A DNA stretch of 64,000 nucleotides from Paraburkholderia ginsengiterrae. GTDB lineage: Bacteria; Pseudomonadota; Gammaproteobacteria; Burkholderiales; Burkholderiaceae. Below are positions 36,320-46,730 of the stretch, in pieces. The notes beneath the pieces are model-generated. The model did not search any database and was not told where the DNA came from. It worked only from the letters and a program-made list of their open reading frames with translations. The stretch's first letter is position 1. Each line of letters begins with the position of its first letter. The position numbers and the translations under genes are program-made. The DNA lies in assembly GCF_001645125.1 (NCBI RefSeq), contig NZ_LXKA01000065.1, positions 62,001-126,000 of the forward strand. The letters run 5' to 3'.

Positions 36320-39300
36320 TCAGGCGGCGAGCACTTCCTTGTTCGCCTTCTTCGCGGCCATCTCGCCCAGCGCGCGCTTGTATTCGGTCGGGAATACCTT
36401 CACGAATTGACGGCGCGACGCATCCCAGTTTTCGAGCAGCGCCTTGGCTCGCGGCGAACCCGTGAACTGGAAGTGACGCTCGATGAGTCCCTTGAGCAGC
36501 GCTTCGTCGGTCGTGCCGGTGTGCCATAGGCCCTTGTCGACCGTGCGCTCCTGTTCGGCCTGTTGCAGGACCGGTTCGAGCGCGACCATCGACTTGTTGC
36601 ACTTGCTGGCGAACGTGCTGTCCGGATCGAACACGTAAGCGACGCCGCCCGACATGCCGGCCGCGAAGTTACGGCCCGTTTCGCCGAGCACCACCACCGT
36701 GCCGCCGGTCATGTATTCGCAACCGTGGTCGCCCGTGCCTTCGACAACCGCCGTCGCGCCCGAGTTACGCACGCAGAAGCGCTCGCCGGCCACGCCGCGG
36801 AAGAACGATTCGCCTTCAATCGCGCCGTACATCACCGTGTTGCCGCAGATGATGTTTTCTTCCGACTTGCCGCGGAAATCGTTGGTCGGACGGATGATGA
36901 TGCGGCCGCCCGACAAGCCCTTGCCGACGTAGTCGTTGCCGTCGCCGACCAGATCCAGCGTGACGCCCTTCGCCAGGAACGCGCCGAAGCTCTGACCCGC
37001 CGTGCCCTTCAACTGGATGTGGATCGAGTCGTCGGGCAGACCGTCGTGGCCGTACTTCTTCGCGATCGTGCCGGACAGCATCGCGCCGACCGTACGGTTC
37101 ACGTTGCGCACCGGCTGGATGAACGAGACGTGCTCGCCCTTCTCGATCGCCGCTTTCGCCTTCTCGATCAGCGTGTGGTCGAGCGCCTTGTCGAGACCGT
37201 GGTCCTGCACGTCGACGTGCTTGCGCGCCACTTCAGCCGGCACCTGCGGCTGATGGAACACGCGCGAGAAGTCGAGACCCTTCGCCTTCCAGTGCTCGAT
37301 GCCCTTCTTCATGTCGAGCAGTTCGGCGTGGCCGACCAGGTCGTCGAACTTGCGAATGCCCAGTTGCGCCATGAGTTCGCGCGCTTCTTCCGCAACGAAG
37401 AAGAAGAAGTTCACGACGTGTTCCGGCTGGCCCTGGAACTTCGCGCGCAGCACCGGATCTTGCGTCGCGACGCCGACCGGGCAGGTGTTCAGATGGCACT
37501 TGCGCATCATGATGCAGCCTTCGACGACGAGCGGCGCCGTCGCGAAACCGAACTCGTCCGCGCCGAGCAGCGCGCCGATCACGACGTCGCGGCCGGTCTT
37601 CATCTGACCGTCGGCCTGCACGCGGATACGGCCGCGCAACTGGTTCAGCACCAGGGTTTGCTGCGTTTCGGCCAGACCCAGCTCCCACGGCGTACCGGCA
37701 TGCTTCACCGACGACAGCGGCGATGCGCCCGTGCCGCCGTCATGGCCGGCGATCACGACGTGATCGGCCTTCGCCTTGGCAACGCCCGCGGCGACCGTAC
37801 CGACGCCCGATTCCGACACCAGCTTCACCGAGATGCTCGCCGCCGAGTTGGCGTTCTTCAGGTCGTGAATCAGCTGCGCCAGATCTTCGATCGAGTAGAT
37901 GTCGTGGTGCGGCGGCGGCGAAATCAGGCCGACGCCCGGCACCGAGTAACGCAGCTTGCCGATGTACTCCGACACCTTGTGGCCCGGCAACTGACCGCCT
38001 TCGCCCGGCTTCGCGCCCTGCGCCATCTTGATCTGGATCTGATCGGCCGAGGCGAGGTATTCCGCCGTCACGCCGAAACGGCCCGATGCCACCTGCTTGA
38101 TCTTTGAGCGCAGCGAATCGCCGTCCTTCAACGGAATGTCGACGATCACTTCGTCGCCGATCACGGACTTCATCGTGTCGCCGTTCTTGATCGGAATGCC
38201 GCGCAGTTCGTTGCGATAACGGTTCTCGTCCTCGCCCCCTTCGCCGGTGTTCGACTTGCCGCCAATGCGGTTCATCGCGATAGCCAGCGTGGCGTGGGCT
38301 TCGGTCGAGATCGAGCCCAGCGACATTGCGCCGGTCGCGAAACGCTTGACGATTTCCTTCGCCGATTCGACTTCGTCGAGCGGAATGGCCTTGGCCGGAT
38401 CGATCTTGAATTCGAACAGGCCGCGGAACGTCATGTGGCGCTTCGTCTGATCGTTGATCAGATGCGCGTATTCCTTGTACGTCTGATACGAGTTGCTGCG
38501 TGCCGAGTGTTGCAGCTTGGCGATCGCATCCGGCGTCCACATGTGTTCTTCGCCGCGCACGCGGTAGGCGTACTCGCCGCCCGCGTCGAGCATGTTCGCG
38601 AGGATCGGGTTGTCGCCGAACGCTTCGCGATGCAGACGGATCGCTTCTTCCGCCACGTCGAACAAGCCAATGCCGCCAACCTTCGACGACGTGCCCTTGA
38701 AGTACTTCGACACGAGGTCTTCAGCGAGGCCGACGGCTTCGAAAATCTGCGCGCCGGTGTACGACATATAGGTCGAAATGCCCATCTTGGACATGACCTT
38801 CTGCAGGCCCTTGCCGACTGCCTTGGTGAAGTTGTAGACCGCCTTCTCCGCCGACAGGTCGCCCTTCAGGCCGGCGGCGAGCTGGCCGAGCGTTTCCATC
38901 GCGAGGTACGGGTGCACGGCTTCCGCGCCGTAGCCCGCCAGCAGCGCGAAGTGGTGCGTTTCACGTGCCGAGCCGGTTTCGACGACCAGGCCCGCGCTCG
39001 TGCGCAGACCGTGCTGCACGAGGTGCGTATGGATCGCGGCGGTGGCCAGCAGCGCCGGAATCGCGACGTTGTCGCGGTCGGTCCGGCGGTCCGACACGAT
39101 CAGCATGTTGTAGCCGGACTTGACCGCATCGACCGCTTCCGCGCACAGCGACGCGAGACGCGCTTCAATGCCTTCCTTGCCCCAGGCGACCGGGTAGCAG
39201 ATGTTCAGTTCATAGGAGCTGAACTTGCCGCCCGTGTACTGATCGATCGCGCGGATCTTCGCGATGTCCTTGAAGTCGAGCACCGGCTGCGACACTTCGA

Positions 39301-41023
39301 GACGCATCGGCGGGTTGATGTTGTTCGTGTCCAGCAGGTTCGGCTTCGGACCGACGAACGACACCAGCGACATCACCATGTTTTCGCGGATCGGGTCGAT
39401 CGGCGGGTTCGTCACTTGCGCGAACAGCTGCTTGAAGTAGTGATAGAGCGTCTTGTTCTTGTTGGACATGACCGCCAGCGGCGAGTCGTTGCCCATCGAA
39501 CCGACGGCTTCTTCGCCTGCTTGCGCCATCGGCGCCATCAGGAACTTGAGGTCTTCCTGCGTGTAGCCGAAGGCCTGCTGGCGATCCAGCAAGGCAGCGG
39601 CTTCGCGGCGTTCCGTGGCGACGTCTTCGGCTTTCGGCTCGATTTCGTCGAGCTTGATGCGCACCGCGTCGATCCAGCTCTTGTACGGCTTGGCGTTGGC
39701 GAGGTTGTCCTTCAGTTCCTTGTCGTCGATGATGCGGCCGTGTTCCATATCGATCAGGAACATCTTGCCCGGCTGCAGACGCCACTTCTTGACGATCTTC
39801 GACTCGGGAATAGGCAGCGTGCCGGCTTCCGACGCCATGATCACGAGATCATCGTCGGTGATGATGTAGCGCGCCGGACGCAGACCGTTGCGGTCGAGCG
39901 TCGCGCCGATCTGGCGGCCGTCGGTGAAGGCGATGGCAGCGGGGCCGTCCCACGGCTCCATCATCGCGGCGTGGTATTCGTAGAACGCCTTGCGGTTCTC
40001 ATCCATCAGCGTGTGCTGTTCCCACGCTTCCGGGATCATCATCATCACCGCGTGGACGAGCGGATAGCCGGCCATCACCAGCAGTTCGAGACAGTTGTCG
40101 AACGAGGCGGTGTCCGATTGGCCCGGGTAGATCAGCGGCCACAGCTTCGGCAGGTCGTCGCCGAGCACGTGCGAGGCGATTGCGCCGGTACGGGCGTTCA
40201 GCCAGTTGACGTTGCCCTTCACCGTGTTGATTTCGCCGTTGTGGGCGATCATGCGGTACGGGTGAGCCAGTTCCCACGCCGGGAACGTGTTGGTCGAGAA
40301 GCGCTGGTGCACGAGCGCGAGCGCCGAGACGGTGCGCTCGTCCTGCAGGTCGCGGTAATACACGCCGACCTGGCCGGCCAGCAGCAGGCCCTTGTAGACC
40401 ACCGTGCGCGCCGAGCACGACGGCACGAAGTATTCCTTGCCGTGCTTGAGCTTGAGCGCCTGGATGCGGTGGCTCGCGGTCTTGCGGATCACATACAGCT
40501 TCCGCTCGAGCGCGTCGGTCACCATGATGTCCTTGCCGCGGCCAATGAAGATCTGGCGGATCAGCGGCTCGCTCGCCTTCACCGTGGGCGAAATCGGCAT
40601 GGTGTGGTCGACCGGCACGTCGCGCCAGCCCAGCACCACCTGGCCTTCGGCCTTCACCGTGCGCTCCAGTTCCTGTTCGCAAGCCAGACGCGACGCATGT
40701 TCCTTCGGCAGGAACACCATGCCGACGCCATATTCGCCGTGCGGCGGCAGCGTCACACCCTGCCGGGCCATTTCCTCACGATAAAAACCGTCCGGAATCT
40801 GGATCAGGATGCCCGCGCCGTCGCCCATCAGCGGATCGGCGCCGACGGCGCCCCGGTGGTCGAGGTTCTCTAGAATCTTCAAGCCCTGCTCGATGATCTC
40901 GTGGCTTTTCTTGCCCTTGATGTGAGCGACAAAGCCGACGCCGCAGGCGTCGTGTTCGTTTTGCGGGTCGTACAGACCTTGCGCGGCGGGAACCGGATGA
41001 GTCGGTTGCTGGTGGTCGTTCAT
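36320..41023 (-). CDS. gltB: Glutamate synthase large subunit GltB
   Basis: GltB makes two glutamates from glutamine and 2-oxoglutarate. The 1567-residue protein starts with a short propeptide, and the amidotransferase nucleophile is Cys27 in [15 protein letters not shown]. The class II glutaminase domain runs to about residue 430. The central and FMN-binding synthase domains contain [20 protein letters not shown] and [18 protein letters not shown]. The [3Fe-4S] cysteines are in [15 protein letters not shown]. The C-terminal beta-helix has [17 protein letters not shown] and [21 protein letters not shown]. It heads the gltBD operon. Confidence 0.98.
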   Translation of the reverse strand: MNDHQQPTHPVPAAQGLYDPQNEHDACGVGFVAHIKGKKSHEIIEQGLKILENLDHRGAVGADPLMGDGAGILIQIPDGFYREEMARQGVTLPPHGEYGVGMVFLPKEHASRLACEQELERTVKAEGQVVLGWRDVPVDHTMPISPTVKASEPLIRQIFIGRGKDIMVTDALERKLYVIRKTASHRIQALKLKHGKEYFVPSCSARTVVYKGLLLAGQVGVYYRDLQDERTVSALALVHQRFSTNTFPAWELAHPYRMIAHNGEINTVKGNVNWLNARTGAIASHVLGDDLPKLWPLIYPGQSDTASFDNCLELLVMAGYPLVHAVMMMIPEAWEQHTLMDENRKAFYEYHAAMMEPWDGPAAIAFTDGRQIGATLDRNGLRPARYIITDDDLVIMASEAGTLPIPESKIVKKWRLQPGKMFLIDMEHGRIIDDKELKDNLANAKPYKSWIDAVRIKLDEIEPKAEDVATERREAAALLDRQQAFGYTQEDLKFLMAPMAQAGEEAVGSMGNDSPLAVMSNKNKTLYHYFKQLFAQVTNPPIDPIRENMVMSLVSFVGPKPNLLDTNNINPPMRLEVSQPVLDFKDIAKIRAIDQYTGGKFSSYELNICYPVAWGKEGIEARLASLCAEAVDAVKSGYNMLIVSDRRTDRDNVAIPALLATAAIHTHLVQHGLRTSAGLVVETGSARETHHFALLAGYGAEAVHPYLAMETLGQLAAGLKGDLSAEKAVYNFTKAVGKGLQKVMSKMGISTYMSYTGAQIFEAVGLAEDLVSKYFKGTSSKVGGIGLFDVAEEAIRLHREAFGDNPILANMLDAGGEYAYRVRGEEHMWTPDAIAKLQHSARSNSYQTYKEYAHLINDQTKRHMTFRGLFEFKIDPAKAIPLDEVESAKEIVKRFATGAMSLGSISTEAHATLAIAMNRIGGKSNTGEGGEDENRYRNELRGIPIKNGDTMKSVIGDEVIVDIPLKDGDSLRSKIKQVASGRFGVTAEYLASADQIQIKMAQGAKPGEGGQLPGHKVSEYIGKLRYSVPGVGLISPPPHHDIYSIEDLAQLIHDLKNANSAASISVKLVSESGVGTVAAGVAKAKADHVVIAGHDGGTGASPLSSVKHAGTPWELGLAETQQTLVLNQLRGRIRVQADGQMKTGRDVVIGALLGADEFGFATAPLVVEGCIMMRKCHLNTCPVGVATQDPVLRAKFQGQPEHVVNFFFFVAEEARELMAQLGIRKFDDLVGHAELLDMKKGIEHWKAKGLDFSRVFHQPQVPAEVARKHVDVQDHGLDKALDHTLIEKAKAAIEKGEHVSFIQPVRNVNRTVGAMLSGTIAKKYGHDGLPDDSIHIQLKGTAGQSFGAFLAKGVTLDLVGDGNDYVGKGLSGGRIIIRPTNDFRGKSEENIICGNTVMYGAIEGESFFRGVAGERFCVRNSGATAVVEGTGDHGCEYMTGGTVVVLGETGRNFAAGMSGGVAYVFDPDSTFASKCNKSMVALEPVLQQAEQERTVDKGLWHTGTTDEALLKGLIERHFQFTGSPRAKALLENWDASRRQFVKVFPTEYKRALGEMAAKKANKEVLAA

Positions 41024-41261
41024 GGGGACACCGTCTGTGAGGGGCCGGACAGGCCGTTAAACCGTTTTTTCTATTGCCGCAGTTTTGCAGCGCAACCGCG
41101 ACGGCGCCCTTCAACGCTGGATGCAACGCGTATCAAAAACGCCGGAATTCGGAATATACGCGACGAATCAATGGAATAGCAAATAAAACGTGATGATCGG
41201 GACCCAATTATCAAGTTGGTGCATTGCGGCTATATTTTATTGGTGCCACATCAAAACAGTG

Positions 41262-41291
41262 CAAAAGAAAACGGCATGCGAAGATGCCGTT
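41262..41291 (-). terminator. Terminator downstream of the RAYT-like gene
   Basis: AACGGCAT (41270-41277) pairs with ATGCCGTT (41284-41291). Read leftward, the loop is CTTCGC and the stem is followed by TTCTTTT. It separates the RAYT-like transcript from the gltB promoter region. Confidence 0.75.
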
Positions 41292-41319
41292 TCGATGCAG
41301 ACCGTTGATGCGAAACGCT

Positions 41320-42027
41320 TTATTGCTGCTGGGGCGTCTCGCGGACCTTGCGCGGCCGCCCGCGCGGCAGCGGCGACACGCGCCGGTTGGCGGCCCGCGC
41401 CGCCCATTCCCGATACGTATCGCTGCCCAGAACCCAGCCCTTCAGCGTGGCCTGCTGAAGCTGACTGGTCTCGCGTTCGTCGAGCGGCTGCTCGCACAAT
41501 TCGCGGTACGCACGCTGCCGCTCGAACGGCGTGTTGCCGAGCGACCAGTACAAGGGGTGGTCGGTGATCAGGCTGTCGAGCGTGAGGCCGATGTGATGGC
41601 GGTAGCTCGACCAGCGGTAGTCTTCCGGCGCGCTCACCAGCTGCGCGCGCACCGGACACATCTCGACCACGCGGCTCGCCAGCAGGAAGTAGCGCTCGCC
41701 TTCGATCACCGTGGCGCGGTAGCGGCCCTCCCACAAGGTGCCGCGGCGCGCGTACCGCCGGTTGAAGTGCGCCACGTAGCGGCGCCCCACCGCCTGCATC
41801 GCCTTCGGCAGGCTCGACTCCTCGGTGGGTGTGACGAGCAGTTGCACCGCGCCGGGCATCAACGCATAAGCGTGAATGGATAAGTGATGGTCGCGTGAAG
41901 CCGCTTTAAGACAATCGATGAAAAGCTCGTAGTCCTGGTCATCCACAAATGCGGGCTGCTGATCGAGTCCGCGAAGGATGACGTGCTGCGGCTGGTCAGG
42001 GACATAGAGACGTGCAAGCCGTGCCAT
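41320..42027 (-). CDS. RAYT/Y1-transposase-like protein with degenerate HUH site
   Basis: The 235-residue protein is related to REP-associated tyrosine transposases. It shows RLYVPDQPQHVILRGLDQQP, the helix ending IHAYALMP, and RRYVAHFNRRYARRGTLWEG with catalytic-type Tyr84. The C-terminal RWSSYRHHIGL is also family-typical. Where active enzymes have MPNHxHLL, this one has MPGAVQLL (A60 and Q62 replace both His), so metal-dependent cleavage should be lost. The frame is full length and ends in a basic RGRPRKVRE AT-hook-like tail. A domesticated DNA- or RNA-binding role is possible. It lies between gltB and ompW. Confidence 0.88.
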   Translation of the reverse strand: MARLARLYVPDQPQHVILRGLDQQPAFVDDQDYELFIDCLKAASRDHHLSIHAYALMPGAVQLLVTPTEESSLPKAMQAVGRRYVAHFNRRYARRGTLWEGRYRATVIEGERYFLLASRVVEMCPVRAQLVSAPEDYRWSSYRHHIGLTLDSLITDHPLYWSLGNTPFERQRAYRELCEQPLDERETSQLQQATLKGWVLGSDTYREWAARAANRRVSPLPRGRPRKVRETPQQQ

Positions 42028-42101
42028 GCTGGAGTATCCGATAGTCGCGTTGGTACATACCCGAAGGTCCGAAGAGCCGCCTGCGCCCGAGGTTCGGCGC
42101 A

Positions 42102-42134
42102 GCGCGGCTAAGCCAGAAACCGCGCGGGGCTTAG
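42102..42134. repeat. Interleaved inverted repeats upstream of the RAYT-like gene and ompW
   Basis: GCGCGG (42102-42107), CTAAGCC (42108-42114), CCGCGC (42120-42125) and GGCTTAG (42128-42134) pair in the order 1-2-1'-2'. As RNA this would be an H-type pseudoknot; as DNA it could be a REP-like element. It lies 75 bp from the RAYT-like start and 80 bp from ompW. Confidence 0.5.
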
Positions 42135-42214
42135 GGAGAAAGCTCTAACCGCCGCGTATGGTTTGTTTCAAACGTTGTCGTCATAATGAGCGAGCCTTTT
42201 TTGGAGGAGCACAT

Positions 42215-42940
42215 ATGAAATTAAAACAGGCCGTAACGGGGATCGCGGCACTCGCCTGCATGACAACGGCGGCGCACGCGCAATCGGCCGGCAGCTTTTT
42301 CGTCACATCGGGCTGGTTCCATTTTGCACCCCAATCGAGCAGCCAGCCGTTGACAGTGACAAGCATTGGCGGCAGCCCGACCAACATTACCGAAGCCAAC
42401 ACCGGCGCAACACTTAGTTCAGGCGACACGCTTGGCCTCACCGCCGGCTACTTCATCACCGATCACATCGCAACCGAATTCGTGTTCGGCATCCCGCCTT
42501 CCTTCGACCTGCAGGGCTCGGGCAGCCTCGAACAATTCGGCAAGCTGGGCCAGGCGAAACAGTGGAGCCCGACTCTGCTGCTCAAGTACTACTTCAATGC
42601 TCCGACCGCCACCTTCCGCCCGTATCTCGGCGTTGGTGTGAGCCGTATCTGGTTCACCGACGAAAAGATCACCAACGGCGTATTCCAGGCAAACGTGCTG
42701 CATGGTCCGACCGCCGTCACTACGGATAGTTCGTGGGAGCCGGTGTTTAATCTCGGCTTTACCTACTCGTTCAACCAGCACTGGTTTGCCGGCGCCTCGG
42801 TTTCGTACCTGCCGCTCAGCACGACCGCCAAGCTGAACACCGCCGCCGCGACGCCGGTCGGCACGCTGAACGTGCAATCGCAAACCAAGATCAAGCTGAA
42901 CCCGATCGTCACCTACGTCAACATCGGTTACCGTTTCTAA
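42215..42940 (+). CDS. ompW: OmpW-family outer-membrane protein
   Basis: The 241-residue precursor has a signal MKLKQAVTGIAALACMTTAA (cleavage after AHA). An eight-strand barrel follows with the OmpW pattern SAGSFFVTSGWFHFAP, TAGYFITDHIATEFVFGIPP, ATFRPYLGVGVSRIWF and FNQHWFAGASVSYLPLSTTA. It ends in the Phe-terminal VTYVNIGYRF recognised by the BAM complex. OmpW forms a narrow hydrophobic channel. The ATG at 42215 has GGAGGAG 6 nt upstream. A 5-bp-arm palindrome GTTTGTTTCAAAC lies about 45 bp upstream. Confidence 0.94.
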   Translation: MKLKQAVTGIAALACMTTAAHAQSAGSFFVTSGWFHFAPQSSSQPLTVTSIGGSPTNITEANTGATLSSGDTLGLTAGYFITDHIATEFVFGIPPSFDLQGSGSLEQFGKLGQAKQWSPTLLLKYYFNAPTATFRPYLGVGVSRIWFTDEKITNGVFQANVLHGPTAVTTDSSWEPVFNLGFTYSFNQHWFAGASVSYLPLSTTAKLNTAAATPVGTLNVQSQTKIKLNPIVTYVNIGYRF

Positions 42941-43297
42941 CGCTTCAGGAAATTTGGGGCCGTAGACCTAGGTTAGTCGAATTTTCGTGGCTTGGACAAC
43001 GCCGTCATGCATCCCATGACGGCGTTGCCGTTTTGCGCGTGTATCCAATGAGCCGGATCGACGCGTGGCGGCATCGCGCGGCCAACGAATGCGCAACGGA
43101 TGGGTATTTGTAAATTTGGCGCGAAATTGGGCCGGTGCATGCAATATCTGCTGAAGATTGGTCATGGTCGGCACGGCTTGAAAGGGCTGCGAGGTTTGGC
43201 ACCGAAGTTGCGGCTACAAGGTATTTCCCGCGTCGCGAGGTGAATTTGTGTCTTCGTGACAACGCGCGGGACCCTTCCTCTCATCTACGGAGCGACT
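42941..43297. other. Intergenic stretch after ompW
   Basis: This 357-bp stretch holds the ompW terminator and the upstream region of the DUF883-type gene. No further gene was recognised. Confidence 0.6.
42997..43034 (+). terminator. Terminator after ompW
   Basis: AACGCCGTCATG (42998-43009) and CATGACGGCGTT (43015-43026) form a perfect 12-bp stem with a 5-nt loop. GCCGTTTT follows. Confidence 0.85.
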
Positions 43298-43678
43298 ATG
43301 ACTGCCCTTCCAAACACGCGAGACGCCCTTGGCGAATCCTGGACCAGCACTAGCCGCCGCGCGCGGCGGATTGCCCGCCACGGCCGCCACGCGGCCGAAG
43401 ATATCGCCGGCGAACTGCGCACGCTCATGTCAGAACTTGAATCCACGCTGGCGGACGGCACCCATGCCGACGCCGTGGCGTTGCGCAGCAAACTTCGCCA
43501 GCAACTCGAGGTGGCCCGCACCCGGCTGAACGAGACGCGCGAGGCCGTGCGTGAACGCGCCGAAGTGACGGCGGCCGATGCCGACGACTACGTGCATGAA
43601 AACCCTTGGCAGGCCATTGCGATCGCCGGCGGCGTGGCGTTGGTTGCAGGCGTCCTGATCGCTTCGCGCCTGCGCTAG
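43298..43678 (+). CDS. DUF883 (ElaB/YqjD)-type membrane-anchored protein
   Basis: The 126-residue protein is a basic, Ala-rich helical protein. It has RRARRIARHGRHAAEDIAGE and a long amphipathic stretch (LRTLMSELESTLADG to RERAEVTAA). The DUF883 signature YVHENPWQAIAIAGG comes next, before a C-terminal membrane helix ending IASRLR. E. coli relatives YqjD and ElaB anchor ribosomes to the membrane in stationary phase; whether that holds here is unknown. The ATG at 43298 follows GGAG. Confidence 0.88.
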   Translation: MTALPNTRDALGESWTSTSRRARRIARHGRHAAEDIAGELRTLMSELESTLADGTHADAVALRSKLRQQLEVARTRLNETREAVRERAEVTAADADDYVHENPWQAIAIAGGVALVAGVLIASRLR

Positions 43679-43723
43679 GCGAGCACTTTCCTGATCGGAC
43701 GCCGGCGCCCGCCGGCTTTCGAG

Positions 43724-44926
43724 TCAGTTGTCTTCGATCACGAAGAGGCGCTGGTACTCCTTGACCGCGTAACGATCCGTCATACCGGCAATGTAATGGG
43801 CGATCAGGCGCGGCTGCTGCGCCGCGTCGGTGGACTGATAGCTCGGCGGCAACAGCCGCGGATCGTCCGTGAAGGCGTCGAACAGACCGACGACGACACG
43901 GCGGGCCTTGTTGGCCATGCGCATCACGCGGTAATGGCGATACAGATTCTTGAACAGGAAGCGCTTGAGAGCCGCGGCCTGCGCGGCCACCGTTTCGCTG
44001 TGGGCGACGAGCGCCGGCGCTGAACGCACGTCGTCCAGCGACGCCGGCGCGTGCCGGATCAGATTCAGCCTGGTGGCATCGATCAGATCGACAATCAGCG
44101 TATTGATGATGCGCCGCACCGTCTCGTGAATCAGCCTGCGCCCTTCGATCTGCGGATAATCGCGCCGCGCCGTTTCATAGTGCGTCTGCCATAGCTCCAC
44201 CTCCGCGAGCTGCTCGACGGTAAGCAAGCCTGAACGCAAACCGTCGTCGACGTCGTGGTTGTTGTACGCGATCTCGTCGGCCACGTTCGCGATCTGTGCC
44301 TCGATGGACGGCTGCCGTCCTTGGAGAAAGCGCTCGCCCAGTGCGCCGAGCCGCCGCGCATTCTCACGCGAGCAATGCTTGAGAATGCCCTCGCGCGTTT
44401 CGAAGCAGAGGTTCAGGCCGTTGAACGCGCCATAGTGCTCCTCCAGATCGTCCACCACGGCGAGGCTTTGCAGGTTGTGCTCGAAGCCGCCGTGCTCGCG
44501 CATGCATTCGTTGAGCGCATCCTGGCCGGCGTGGCCAAACGGCGTATGCCCGAGATCGTGGGCGAGTGAAATGGCTTCGACGAGGTCTTCGTTGACGCGC
44601 AGATTGCGCGCCACCGACCGCGCGATCTGCGCGACTTCCAGGCTGTGGGTCAGACGCGTGCGAAACAGGTCGCCCTCGTGATTCACGAACACCTGCGTCT
44701 TGTATTCGAGCCGGCGGAACGCCGTCGAGCGGACGATGCGGTCGCGGTCACGCTGGAATTCGGTGCGCGCGCTGGGCGCGGCTTCCGGATAGCGGCGGCC
44801 GCGCGACTGCGCGGAACGGGCCGCATACGGCGCGAGATGCGCTTCGAGCGCCTCTTGCGTCGGCACGGCGATTTCCGCCGTGCCTGCTGGTTCATGCTTT
44901 ACATCGTCGCCGCGCCTGTCAGTCAC
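43724..44926 (-). CDS. dgt: Deoxyguanosinetriphosphate triphosphohydrolase-like HD protein
   Basis: The 400-residue HD-domain protein has the metal site in [19 protein letters not shown] and [19 protein letters not shown], as well as [18 protein letters not shown]. It belongs to the dGTPase-like group (type 2) that cleaves dNTPs to nucleoside and triphosphate. The N-terminal segment [10 protein letters not shown]-like [20 protein letters not shown] is also typical. It lies directly downstream of aroB on the same strand, a common arrangement in this group. Confidence 0.93.
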   Translation of the reverse strand: MTDRRGDDVKHEPAGTAEIAVPTQEALEAHLAPYAARSAQSRGRRYPEAAPSARTEFQRDRDRIVRSTAFRRLEYKTQVFVNHEGDLFRTRLTHSLEVAQIARSVARNLRVNEDLVEAISLAHDLGHTPFGHAGQDALNECMREHGGFEHNLQSLAVVDDLEEHYGAFNGLNLCFETREGILKHCSRENARRLGALGERFLQGRQPSIEAQIANVADEIAYNNHDVDDGLRSGLLTVEQLAEVELWQTHYETARRDYPQIEGRRLIHETVRRIINTLIVDLIDATRLNLIRHAPASLDDVRSAPALVAHSETVAAQAAALKRFLFKNLYRHYRVMRMANKARRVVVGLFDAFTDDPRLLPPSYQSTDAAQQPRLIAHYIAGMTDRYAVKEYQRLFVIEDN

Positions 44927-44998
44927 CGGGTTCTCCGAAACATGGGCGGCGCCTCGTGACGCTGGTGCGCAATGCGTTGCTGACGTGCCTCGCGGTGT

Positions 44999-46075
44999 CT
45001 AGACAGCGGCGGCCAGCGTGGCGTGCACCTCTGCGTCGGGCGCCTGGGTGATCAGCGTCTCACCGAAACGCTTCAGCAGAATGAATTTGATCGCGCCGGC
45101 TTCCGCCTTCTTGTCGACCCGCATCAGTTCGACATAGCGCGCCTCGCCCAGCGCGGGGGCCCGAATCGGCAAATGCGCTGCGACAATCACGTCGACCAGA
45201 CGCTTGCGCGCCGCCTCGTCGAGATAGCCCATGCGCACGGACAGGTCCGCCGCCATCACCATCCCGCAACCGACCGCTTCGCCGTGCAGCCACTCGCCGT
45301 AGCCTAACCCGGCTTCGATCGCATGGCCGAAGGTATGCCCAAAATTGAGAATGGCGCGCAGCCCGCCTTCCCGCTCGTCCTGCGCGACCACCGAAGCCTT
45401 GATTTCGCACGACCGCTTGACCGCTTCCGCCAGCGCTTCGGGCTCGCAGCGATTGAGCGCCTCGACATTGGCTTCGATCCAGCCAAAGAAGCCCGCGTCG
45501 GCGATTGCGCCGGTTTTGATGACTTCGGCGACGCCCGCCGCCAGTTCACGCGCGGGCAGCGTGCCTAGCGCGCCGATGTCGGCGATCACGGCCTGCGGCT
45601 GGTAAAACGCGCCGATCATGTTCTTGCCGAGCGGGTGATTGATACCCGTCTTGCCGCCCACCGACGAGTCCACCTGTGACAGCAACGTGGTCGGCACCTG
45701 AATGAACGGCACGCCGCGCATGTAGCAAGCGGCGGCAAAACCGGTCATGTCGCCGATCACGCCGCCGCCCAAAGCGATCAGCGTGGTCTTGCGATCGGCG
45801 CGTGCGCCGAGCAGCGCGTCGAAAATCAGGTTCAGCGTTTCGAGGTTCTTGTAGGCCTCGCCGTCCGGCAGAACCACTGTGGACACCTGCTTGCCAAGCG
45901 GCGCCAGCGCGGCGCGCAGCTTGTCGCCGTAGAGCGGGTCGACGGTGGTATTGGTGACGATGGTGACCGAGTTGCCGGCGATATGCGGCGCGAACAGCGC
46001 GGTCTGGCCGATCAGTTCGGCACCGATATGGATGGGGTAGGCGCGCTCGCCCAATTCGACGTTGACGGTAATCAT
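44999..46075 (-). CDS. aroB: 3-Dehydroquinate synthase AroB
   Basis: AroB carries out step 2 of the shikimate pathway with NAD and a divalent metal. The 358-residue protein starts [20 protein letters not shown]. It shows [16 protein letters not shown], the nucleotide-binding [40 protein letters not shown] and the metal His residues in [14 protein letters not shown] and LHGEAV. An in-frame ATG at 46084 overlapping the aroK stop (TAATG) would add three residues; both starts are plausible. It follows aroK in the classical aroKB order. Confidence 0.97.
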   Translation of the reverse strand: MITVNVELGERAYPIHIGAELIGQTALFAPHIAGNSVTIVTNTTVDPLYGDKLRAALAPLGKQVSTVVLPDGEAYKNLETLNLIFDALLGARADRKTTLIALGGGVIGDMTGFAAACYMRGVPFIQVPTTLLSQVDSSVGGKTGINHPLGKNMIGAFYQPQAVIADIGALGTLPARELAAGVAEVIKTGAIADAGFFGWIEANVEALNRCEPEALAEAVKRSCEIKASVVAQDEREGGLRAILNFGHTFGHAIEAGLGYGEWLHGEAVGCGMVMAADLSVRMGYLDEAARKRLVDVIVAAHLPIRAPALGEARYVELMRVDKKAEAGAIKFILLKRFGETLITQAPDAEVHATLAAAV

Positions 46076-46083
46076 ACGGTCCA

Positions 46084-46635
46084 TTATGACGCAGGAGGTT
46101 TGGCGACGCCGGCCATCTCGAGCTGCATCAGGACCATGTTGACGAGTCCGTTGACCGACGGCCGGCCGGTTTCGATCACGAAGTGCGCGCATTCCCGGTA
46201 TAACGGATCGCGCACCTCATAGAGCGCTTCGAGGCGCGCTTTGGGGTCTTCAGTCTGCAAAAGCGGGCGGTTTTTGTCGCGCCGGGTGCGCAGCCACAGG
46301 TCATGCGGATTGGCGCGCAGATAGATCACGAGCCCGCGGCTTTGCAGCGCTTCGCGGTTTTCCGGCCGCAGCACCGCGCCACCGCCAGTGGCGAGCACAA
46401 TATTCTCGCGCCCGGTGAGCTCGGAAATCACAGACGCCTCGCGCTCGCGGAAGCCCGCCTCGCCCTCCAGCTCGAAGATCACGGGGATGCGTGCGCCCGT
46501 GCGCGCCTCGATTTCATGATCCGAATCGAAGAACGGACGATCGAGACGGCGCGCAATGGCCCGGCCCACGGTGGTTTTCCCTGCCCCCATGAGCCCTACA
46601 AAAAATACATTGGCGTGTGCGTCCCGCGCTTGCAA
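46084..46635 (-). CDS. aroK: Shikimate kinase AroK
   Basis: AroK phosphorylates shikimate. The 183-residue P-loop protein has Walker [20 protein letters not shown], the shikimate-binding [28 protein letters not shown] and the [16 protein letters not shown] loop. The lid is [10 protein letters not shown]. It lies between the pilQ-like gene and aroB. In gammaproteobacteria aroKB likewise follows pilMNOPQ, so the order is conserved. Confidence 0.97.
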   Translation of the reverse strand: MQARDAHANVFFVGLMGAGKTTVGRAIARRLDRPFFDSDHEIEARTGARIPVIFELEGEAGFREREASVISELTGRENIVLATGGGAVLRPENREALQSRGLVIYLRANPHDLWLRTRRDKNRPLLQTEDPKARLEALYEVRDPLYRECAHFVIETGRPSVNGLVNMVLMQLEMAGVAKPPAS

Positions 46636-46730
46636 CGGTGTCCTCTGGCTAATCCGGTATGGTTCGTGCCGCAGCTTACTGGCAAAGCGGCTGCCTTGTC
46701 GAGCCTGCGCGCCGCGGCGCGCACTTGCCC

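Noticed and set aside
38294-40873. 859-codon rightward frame opposite gltB
   Set aside because: It is an antisense shadow of gltB with repetitive Arg/Val/His content. gltB is certain from full-length motifs.
41320-42027. Active insertion sequence of the IS200/IS605 type
   Set aside because: The HUH histidines are absent and no flanking hairpin ends or target duplications were recognised, so it is described as a RAYT-like domesticated gene.
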